From Chloroflexota bacterium (GTDB taxonomy: Bacteria > Chloroflexota > Anaerolineae > SpSt-313), in contig JAKPJZ010000119.1 of assembly GCA_029553955.1 (NCBI GenBank), forward strand, positions 90,426 through 154,425: a stretch of DNA of 64,000 bases, in the 5' to 3' direction. Under the pieces are notes generated by a model, which was given only the letters and a program-made list of their open reading frames with translations, did not search any database and was not told the origin of the DNA. Both the position numbers and the translations under genes were made by a program. Below are positions 58,295-64,000 of the stretch, one piece after another (positions within the stretch are counted from its first letter, which is position 1; the number at the start of each line of letters is the position of its first letter).

Positions 58295-58372
58295 GGGGTT
58301 TGAGCGAGCGGGCTGGGGCTGCCGGTCGCCCCGCCGGGCGACCGGCAGCCCCAGCCCGCTCGCTCAAACCCC
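58295..58372. repeat. 78-bp palindrome with 4-base loop (rim-core family)
   Basis: Stem 58295-58331 and 58336-58372, loop CGCC. The rim is GGGGTTTGAGCGAGCGGGCT, the core GGGGCTGCCGGTCGCCC. It lies between the GH38 stop and the rpsT promoter. Confidence 0.94.
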
Positions 58373-58445
58373 CACCCAAGGCGAAGGCCGGGAGGCGGCG
58401 GAGCGAGATGCCCGGCGATAAGCCAGGGCCATTGCACGCCCCTGC

Positions 58446-61124
58446 TTATGCTGTTGCGTCCCACCTGAGGAGCAGGGTCACGATCTTCTTCGGCCCGGCG
58501 TGCACCGGGATGGCGCCGCCGGCCTCCAGGGGCACGGGCCGCTGCGGCGCCTCGTCGAGGGTGGCAAGCCGGGCCTGGTGCGGCGGCCGCCAGAAGCGCA
58601 CCCTGCCCACGACCGGCTCAGCGGTGGGGTTATAGAGCCGCAGCACCCAGGCGCCATCCTCGTCTTCGGCGGCTTTGAGCGCGCTGAACTGCAGCGCCTC
58701 GGGCTCGACAGCGAGGAAACTCGCGTGGCGCGGCCCCGGGCCCGGCTCGGCGGGGCGCATGAGCGCGCGCCAACCCGCCAAGCTCGCGGCGCGGCGGCAG
58801 AGCGCACCCTGCCAGCCCGCCGCCGGGCGGAAGGCCACAATGGCGAGCTCGAACTCGTGCCGCCCCAGCGCCTGGCCGCCCTCCTCGCCGCGGCGCATCA
58901 CCGTCTTGGCAAAGCCACGCACCAGGCCCAGGGCGATGGTGCGCGCGGCGTCGCTGCGCACGTTCACCGCCGGCAGCCCGCGGCTCAGGACCGCCAACCC
59001 CCCGGCCCCGTCGTGCACCGCCACCAGCGACTGCTGCGGCACCATCTCGTCGGCCGCCTCGGGCCAGTCGTGGCTGTCGGGCCTGTGCACCGGGCGGCGC
59101 ACCAGGTCGAAAGCGCTGTCGGTGTAGAACTCGCCCGCGGCGCGGCCGCTGGGGAAGAGGGCGCGCAGCGCGTGGTCGCGCGCCGTGTTCTCTACGCGCA
59201 GCCGGCAGCGCAGCTCACGCGCATCGTCGGCCAGGTCGAGCCAGGCGCTGATGGGCAGCTCGACCTCGGCCTCGCCGCGCCCCAGCCCATCGGCCGCCGC
59301 CGCGGCGGGCACGCACAGGCGCCAATCGATGCGCACGCGGGTGAAGAGTGGCCCCTCACACTCGGCCGTCACCTTTGCCGCCGCGCCCACGCTCGTCACG
59401 CAGCGGTCATGGACGGGCCGGAAGTGATTCCAGCCATCGCCCACATCGCCGACGTCCTCCCAGGTCAGCAGGTTGCGATACTCGACGCCCGTCTCCTTGT
59501 CGAACAGGTTGACCGACCCGTTGCCGTTGACGCTCAGGCGCAGATAACGCCCCTCCCACACCCCCGGGCCCGCGGCCATCGAGCCCTGCGTGCGCTGCGG
59601 CGCGTCGCGGCGCTCAAAGGTATAGCTGGCGTAGCCACAGGGGGGCAGCGACACCTGCATGGCCACGGCAAAGCGGTCGACGGCGTACTCCACCGGCAGC
59701 GCGCGGTGCGGCCGCGCACAGCGGGGCTCACCCTCGCTCACCGCCAGGAGCTGCAGCGGCAGCGCCCGTCCCTCTTCGTCATAGACGTAGACAAAGTGGC
59801 GGTTGGGGTCGACCAGCGCGCGGCGCGGCGCCGGCGGCTCGGCCAGCAGCTCCAGGTCCACGCAGATGGTCTCCTCGAGCGGGGTCGCGCTGGGGTTCCA
59901 GAGCACGAGCAGGTTGTCGCCCGGCAGCTCGGCGCTCACACCCACGCCCGCCGTCAGCGCCTCGAGCGCCGCACTCGTCGCATCCTCGGCGAGCAGCGCC
60001 GCCTGGTCGAAGCGATAGGCCATATCGCGGTGCACCTGGTCGATGGAGCAGCCGCAGATCGAATCGTGCGCCTGGTTCTGCAGCAGGTGGCGCCAGGCCG
60101 CCTGCAGATAGGCGCGCGGGTATGGCCGGCCGGCCGCCAGAGTCGCCAGCGCCGACGCTGGCTCGGCCCAGCGCTCGAGCAGCGCCTGGCAGCGCGCGTT
60201 GGCCTGCTTCAGGCCGCTGCGCGAGGTGAGCACGCCGTTCAGCAGGTCGTTGCCCGCAGCCACCCGGCGCGGCTCGCGCAGCTCGCCATAGACCAGGCGC
60301 GGCGTGCGCACCACCTCGCGCAGCCGCGCCAGGTAGGCTTCGGGCGAGGAGTGGATGAAACGCACCCCCGGCAGGCGCTCGTTGAGCAGCGCCAGCCACT
60401 GCGGCAGGCGCGCATCGGGCTCGGTATGGTCGCAGCCGTCCATAGCCAGCAGCACCGGCGCCGTAGCCCGCTCGGCCTTGAACGCCAGGTAGTCGCGCAC
60501 CACCTGCAGCAGGTGCTCGGCGTCGACCGGGTCGTTGTAGCAGGGCTGGCGCACCAGGCTGTACCAATCGCTGTAGCCGCACTCGTTGGCAAAGTGGGCC
60601 ACCAGCACGCGTGTGCCGTCGGCGCCCTCCCAGGCCAGCTCGCTCGGGCAGTCCTCAGCCGAGAGGCCGCGCCAGAGAAAGGCGTTGTCGATGCCGAAAC
60701 CGGCCAGGATCTGCGGCAACTGCCCGCTGTGGCCGAAAATGTCGGGCACATAGCCCACCCGTGGTGCCGGCCGGCCATAGCGCGCCGCCATGCGCAGGCC
60801 CAACAGCAGGTTGCGCAGCAGCGCCTCGCCCGAGACCAGCGCCTCGTCGGGCTGTACGTACCACGGCCCCACGCCGATGCGCCCGGCAGCGATCAGCGCC
60901 TGCAGCCGCGCCTCGTTCTCGGGGCGGATTTCGAGATAGTCTTCGAGCACGACCGTCTGCGCGTCAAGGAAGAAGTAGCGGTACTCGGGGTCGGCCTCCA
61001 TGATGGCCAGCAGCTCGTCGATCGTGCCCACCAGCCGGCGGCGAAAGGTCTGGAAGGGCTGGTACCACTCGCGGTCCCAATGGGCATGGGAGACGACGTA
61101 CACTTCGCTCGGCTGGCAGGGCAT
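58446..61124 (-). CDS. GH38 alpha-mannosidase (MngB-like)
   Basis: An 892-residue glycoside hydrolase family 38 enzyme. 'VVSHAHWDREWYQPF' at residue 11 gives the zinc His and Asp, and 'GYVPDIFGHSGQLPQIL' gives the nucleophile Asp128. 'LLAMDGCDHTEPDARL' and 'LLQNQAHDSICGCSIDQVHRDM' near 350 are the remaining active-site blocks. It is closer to bacterial MngB-type alpha-mannosidases or mannosylglycerate hydrolases than the GH38 protein at 46984, so the two are not recent duplicates. It has no signal peptide. The ATG follows GGAGGAACGCG. It follows the GH32 gene on the same strand across a repeat array. Confidence 0.94.
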   Translation of the reverse strand: MPCQPSEVYVVSHAHWDREWYQPFQTFRRRLVGTIDELLAIMEADPEYRYFFLDAQTVVLEDYLEIRPENEARLQALIAAGRIGVGPWYVQPDEALVSGEALLRNLLLGLRMAARYGRPAPRVGYVPDIFGHSGQLPQILAGFGIDNAFLWRGLSAEDCPSELAWEGADGTRVLVAHFANECGYSDWYSLVRQPCYNDPVDAEHLLQVVRDYLAFKAERATAPVLLAMDGCDHTEPDARLPQWLALLNERLPGVRFIHSSPEAYLARLREVVRTPRLVYGELREPRRVAAGNDLLNGVLTSRSGLKQANARCQALLERWAEPASALATLAAGRPYPRAYLQAAWRHLLQNQAHDSICGCSIDQVHRDMAYRFDQAALLAEDATSAALEALTAGVGVSAELPGDNLLVLWNPSATPLEETICVDLELLAEPPAPRRALVDPNRHFVYVYDEEGRALPLQLLAVSEGEPRCARPHRALPVEYAVDRFAVAMQVSLPPCGYASYTFERRDAPQRTQGSMAAGPGVWEGRYLRLSVNGNGSVNLFDKETGVEYRNLLTWEDVGDVGDGWNHFRPVHDRCVTSVGAAAKVTAECEGPLFTRVRIDWRLCVPAAAAADGLGRGEAEVELPISAWLDLADDARELRCRLRVENTARDHALRALFPSGRAAGEFYTDSAFDLVRRPVHRPDSHDWPEAADEMVPQQSLVAVHDGAGGLAVLSRGLPAVNVRSDAARTIALGLVRGFAKTVMRRGEEGGQALGRHEFELAIVAFRPAAGWQGALCRRAASLAGWRALMRPAEPGPGPRHASFLAVEPEALQFSALKAAEDEDGAWVLRLYNPTAEPVVGRVRFWRPPHQARLATLDEAPQRPVPLEAGGAIPVHAGPKKIVTLLLRWDATA

Positions 61125-61159
61125 CGCGTTCCTCCATTCGTATCAGCAACCCGGACTCC

Positions 61160-61290
61160 CGAACTTGCTCGGGCCACGCCCCAACAAGTTGGGGAGTCCG
61201 AGCTCCGGTTCGGGCCACGCCCCAACAAGTTGGGGAGTCCGAGCTCCGGTTCGGGCCACGCCCCAACAAGTTGGGGAGTCCGAGCTCGCG
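61160..61290. repeat. Direct repeats of CCCCAACAAGTTGGGG unit (type A, locus 2)
   Basis: A 41-bp unit (TCGGGCCACGCCCCAACAAG then TTGGGGAGTCCGAGCTCCGGT) occurs three times at 61169, 61210 and 61251. It shares CCCCAACAAGTTGGGG-AGTCCG and a CCGAACTTG/CTCGGG fragment with the array at 7506. It fills the gap between the GH38 and GH32 genes. Confidence 0.92.
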
Positions 61291-61300
61291 GCTGCAGCGA

Positions 61301-62731
61301 CTATCCTAGTCCAGGCGCGCCGAGTTGTCCAACGCAGGGCTGCCACATCGACTGCATCTCCCACACGTCGAGCGCCACGAGCCGGGTCGCGTCGCCGCGG
61401 GCGTAGAGGGCCACGCCCAGCGCGTCATCGCGTGTGGGGTAGATGCGGCTGGCGCAGTAGCGGCCGCCGTTGGCATACAGCTCCAGCGCCGAGCCGTCGA
61501 GGAAGACCCGCAGCGTCAGCGGCTCGCCCTCCGCCAGGGGCAACGGCATCTCGCATACGTCGCGCGCCACATCGGGCGCCAGGCTCGAGCGCCGCAGGTC
61601 CACGCGCAGCACGCCGCGGCCGCGGTCGTAGGCGATGCGCGTTTCCTCCTCACCGCCGGGCGAGCGGCGCAGCGCCAGGCCGGCCTCCAGCGCGTCGCCG
61701 GGCAGCATCGTCACGGCCAGCTCCAGCGCCTCGCCGCGCACCCCTGGCGGCGCCCAAGCAGCCTCCGCGAGCGGCACGTCGCCGAAACGCCATTGCCGCC
61801 CGCGCAGCGCCTGCACCTCCGCCGCCGGCTCCATCATGAGCCTGCCCTCGGCCGTCAGCGAGAGCACCTGCGGCAGCGACATGATCCCCGACCAACCCGC
61901 CGCCCGCTGCGCCTCGGGCGTGCGCCCCTCCTGCAGCCAGCCGAACATGAGCCGCCGCCCACGATTGTCGGCGAGCGTCTGCGCTGCGTAGAAGCAGCCG
62001 CCCCAGTCGAGCGTGCCCTTGGCCTCGGGGATGAACGCCTCCCCATCGTAGGCGCCGCTCAAGTACACGCAGTGCCGCTCGGGCAGGTGCGACACCACAA
62101 GCAACTGGCGCCCGCCCAGCGGGAAGAGGTTGGGGCACTCCCACATGGTGCCCGTCTCGCGCCCATCGCCGACGAGCAGCGGCCCGCGATAGGCCCAGCG
62201 CACCAGGTCGGGCGAGCGGTAGTGCAGCACGGCGCCCCCCAGGCCGCGCAGCCCCGAGCCCATGATCATCGACCAGCCGCTGCCCTCACGCCACACGCAG
62301 GGGTCGCGCCAGCCCAGCACATCGAGCCCCGGCGGCGGCCCGGCGAGGATGGGATTGCGCGCGTCCTTGCGCCAGGTGAGCAGGTTGTCGTCCGAGCGTG
62401 CCAGGCAGAGCGACTCCACCAGCGGGTCGAGGCTGGCAAAGGCGCTGTAGACGAGCGTGGGCGTGCCGCCATCGTCGACGAGGCAGCCGGTAGCGCACTG
62501 CGCCTGGTCGGGGCCGCCCGGCGTGGGCGCCAGGGCGATGGGCAGGTGCACCCAGTGCACCAGGTCTGCGCTCACCGCGTGCCCTTTGTGCTTGTTGGCC
62601 GAGACGGCGCCGTGGGGGTTGTGCTGGTAGAGGAGGTGGTAGCGCCCATGCCACTGCATGAGCCCGCTGGGGTCGTTCATAAAGTTCGCCGGCGACGTGA
62701 AATGGTAGCGCGGCCGGTGGCGCAGGTCCAT
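61301..62731 (-). CDS. GH32 beta-fructosidase (sucrose/fructan hydrolase)
   Basis: A 476-residue family 32 glycosidase. 'NFMNDPSGLMQWHGRYHLLYQHNP' contains the nucleophile Asp20. 'GWRDPCVW' near 142 is the transition-state RDP motif, and 'MWECPNLFPLG' near 200 carries the acid/base Glu. The C-terminal beta-sandwich ('LTLRVFLDGSALELYANGG') is complete. It should release fructose from sucrose or fructans. There is no signal peptide, so the substrate is imported or made inside. The ATG follows GGAGCACCCC. Confidence 0.95.
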   Translation of the reverse strand: MDLRHRPRYHFTSPANFMNDPSGLMQWHGRYHLLYQHNPHGAVSANKHKGHAVSADLVHWVHLPIALAPTPGGPDQAQCATGCLVDDGGTPTLVYSAFASLDPLVESLCLARSDDNLLTWRKDARNPILAGPPPGLDVLGWRDPCVWREGSGWSMIMGSGLRGLGGAVLHYRSPDLVRWAYRGPLLVGDGRETGTMWECPNLFPLGGRQLLVVSHLPERHCVYLSGAYDGEAFIPEAKGTLDWGGCFYAAQTLADNRGRRLMFGWLQEGRTPEAQRAAGWSGIMSLPQVLSLTAEGRLMMEPAAEVQALRGRQWRFGDVPLAEAAWAPPGVRGEALELAVTMLPGDALEAGLALRRSPGGEEETRIAYDRGRGVLRVDLRRSSLAPDVARDVCEMPLPLAEGEPLTLRVFLDGSALELYANGGRYCASRIYPTRDDALGVALYARGDATRLVALDVWEMQSMWQPCVGQLGAPGLG

Positions 62732-62761
62732 GGGGTGCTCCAGACTAGAAGGCAGTGTCCC

Positions 62762-62992
62762 TTAGCTTCGACTTCCAGTCGACTGGCTTACTGGATGATG
62801 GCGGGATTCTGCCTCGTCAACTTGCACGTAGAACAGACCTGTCTCGTCGCAATCCGGGTCCATGCCCACGCGAAGTTCGGCCTCCCGCGCTTCTGCTTTC
62901 TGCTTATCGCTGTAGACTTGCACAGACATTGGGATGCCGCTTTCCACCTTGACCACAACCCACACGGCAGAATCCCTTGCGTGAGGGGTCAT
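62762..62992 (-). CDS. Small hypothetical protein
   Basis: A 76-residue protein of unknown function with 'VWVVVKVESGIPMSVQVYSD' followed by a charged helix 'KQKAEAREAELRVGMD' and 'ETGLFYVQVDE'. The start is one base after the stop of the upstream gene, with GGAGTG inside that gene's end, so the two are co-translated. Base composition is lower in G+C than the carbohydrate genes to the left. I do not recognise it. Confidence 0.7.
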   Translation of the reverse strand: MTPHARDSAVWVVVKVESGIPMSVQVYSDKQKAEAREAELRVGMDPDCDETGLFYVQVDEAESRHHPVSQSTGSRS

Positions 62993-62993
62993 C

Positions 62994-63944
62994 TCAGGTC
63001 ACTCCTTCTCCCGCAAGACGGCCATACCAACCGAACACGTTGGGATACTCCATGAAGATGCACTGTTCAGCCAGACCGCTTGATCGGAATGTGGGCCTGC
63101 TCAACTGTCGTACAAAGAGTGATCGCCTGGCCTGGTTTGCGACGATCCCGAAGGTGGCGTGAAGGTTGGGCGCTGTGAGGTGTATGTCGTTAAAGCGCAG
63201 CAGCCCGGAGTAGATTGGGGTCGAATGCTCTACCTCAAAGAGGGCCCTGACCTCGCTGGAACCTTTCCCAATCCAGACTACATCGACCTCTTGCATAACA
63301 TCGGCAACTTGCTGGAATCCGTAAGGCAAGGACCCTCTGCAGTCGAAGCGACTCGCCACACTCCAATCAAGTCTGGACCGGTCGGCCGGTGGCACCCATA
63401 CATCATACTTCTTCGCAGCCCCAATGGCGCCAAGCAGAGTCTGCACCTGCGCATGCGAGAGATCGGGCACGCTCACCCTGGGGATGTCCACCAGTTCCTG
63501 CAGAGCCGCCCAGCCGAACCGACCCTCAACACTGAACCGCCCGGCTCGGGCAATATACAGCTCGGTCCCATCGCTGTCCAGGTACACCTGCACCTTGTAT
63601 TGGCCATCGCCAGCCGGGGCTACAGTGCCGAAGACGTCCTCATAGTCCGAGAACGGCACGATCAGCGGCTCAGACTGCCCCTCCCACAGGAAGCACACGA
63701 CAGAGGGATATCCCTCCAATTGGTGCAGGTCCTCTGCCCGCAACCCAAAAAAGGTGCGATCGCCACCGTGCACCTTGGAGTACCGGATGTAGGCGCGCGC
63801 GGCTCCGCCCCCTAGCTCATACAGAGACTGGCTGCCTCCGAGTTTGTGGATCGACCCAAATGTTTTTGATATCCTAAAAGGGAACCAGTCAGCCGGATTT
63901 TGATGATCGAAAAGGGAACCACCTGAGCCCAAATCTGCTATCAT
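62994..63944 (-). CDS. Unknown protein with possible PD-(D/E)XK-like C-terminal core
   Basis: At least 316 residues. The N-terminal two thirds show no family that I recognise. Near residue 220 'QEVDVVWIGKGSSEVRALFEVEHSTPIYSGLLRFNDI' has an Asp ... Glu-x-Glu arrangement after a beta strand, which would suit a restriction-endonuclease-like core; this is an inference from pattern only. The ATG at 63944 lacks a Shine-Dalgarno. The reading frame stays open upstream to the window edge with protein-like sequence ('DHPFLRHHELGQS'), so the true start may lie beyond 64000. It is coupled to the small gene that follows. It is moderate in G+C, unlike most of the window. Confidence 0.65.
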   Translation of the reverse strand: MIADLGSGGSLFDHQNPADWFPFRISKTFGSIHKLGGSQSLYELGGGAARAYIRYSKVHGGDRTFFGLRAEDLHQLEGYPSVVCFLWEGQSEPLIVPFSDYEDVFGTVAPAGDGQYKVQVYLDSDGTELYIARAGRFSVEGRFGWAALQELVDIPRVSVPDLSHAQVQTLLGAIGAAKKYDVWVPPADRSRLDWSVASRFDCRGSLPYGFQQVADVMQEVDVVWIGKGSSEVRALFEVEHSTPIYSGLLRFNDIHLTAPNLHATFGIVANQARRSLFVRQLSRPTFRSSGLAEQCIFMEYPNVFGWYGRLAGEGVT

Positions 63945-64000
63945 GGACTGACCAAGTTCATGGTGGCGGAGGAAAGGATGATCAGCGTGGAAGACCGAGA

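Noticed and set aside
57688..58635. Plus-strand frame across the rpsT region.
   Set aside because: It is antisense to rpsT, which has clear S20 residues, its own promoter and a terminator.
63978..64000. Possible plus-strand start (GGAGGAAAGG then ATG, MISVEDR).
   Set aside because: The minus-strand frame of the neighbouring gene stays open through this stretch with protein-like sequence, so it is more likely part of that gene; only eight codons are visible.

Overview
The window is about 64 kb of very G+C-rich bacterial chromosome carrying many dispersed palindromic repeats. I infer a Chloroflexota (Anaerolineae/Chloroflexia-like) origin. The supporting signs are a bacterial queuosine-salvage (DUF2419) protein, an LGFP-tailed beta-propeller lipoprotein, recurrent TGTGGTATAAT promoters, TTG/GTG starts and hairpin repeat families of the kind seen in that phylum. 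No rRNA or universal phylogenetic marker other than rpsT is present, so the assignment is an inference. Two perfect parS sites (46714-46762) suggest the origin-proximal part of the chromosome.

Region by region: 1-5.4 kb is a minus-strand, visibly less G+C-rich catabolic/transport operon (transaldolase-like protein, GntR regulator, alpha/beta hydrolase, M20 peptidase, start of an ABC substrate-binding lipoprotein). It is driven by a near-perfect sigma-70 promoter with a 28-bp palindromic operator just downstream of the -10. 5.7-21.8 kb is mostly plus strand: queuosine salvage, hydrolase, a conserved protein, macrodomain plus 5'-nucleotidase-like pair, UbiA prenyltransferase, AlkD-like protein, MFS carrier, tRNA-Ser(CGA) on the minus strand, PiT phosphate transporter with DUF47 partner, a giant beta-propeller/BNR lipoprotein and a ferredoxin-like protein. 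22-26 kb is a minus-strand transport operon (membrane protein, ABC ATPase, ABC permease, MFS). 26.5-28.3 kb holds DUF92 and SIMPL-domain proteins.

28.5-37.8 kb is minus strand: a glycyl radical enzyme with its own promoter, an FAD oxidoreductase, an M28 peptidase, the glycyl-radical activase, a GxxExxY nuclease-like gene nested in repeat arms, an FMN-barrel protein and, upstream, a saccharopine-dehydrogenase-like protein. 38-46.7 kb holds DUF362-ferredoxin, a solute-binding protein, a decayed fpg gene, a tandem GNAT protein, an SDR with altered catalytic residues, two YHS proteins, a PfpI/DJ-1 protein and a methyltransferase. 47-62.7 kb combines carbohydrate genes (two GH38 mannosidase-type enzymes, a GH32 fructosidase, a Gfo/Idh/MocA dehydrogenase) with a folate operon (MBL protein, folE, folP, folK), a DegV protein, an M16 peptidase and rpsT. 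The last 1.2 kb is a less G+C-rich pair of unknown genes.

The most distinctive content is non-coding. There are three copies of a MITE-like family with matching terminal repeats and 8-9 bp target duplications, a separate 125-bp MITE flanked by CTAG, a family of 74-86 bp perfect palindromes with a shared rim and variable core, hairpins built of degenerate GCGTAAT/ACGTGAT-type units, and an ACCGCRRAGG palindrome family. The last family occurs free, inside a coding gene, and as the two arms bracketing a GxxExxY (PD-(D/E)XK-type) gene, an arrangement reminiscent of REP elements and their RAYT genes. Many of these repeats sit exactly on stop codons.
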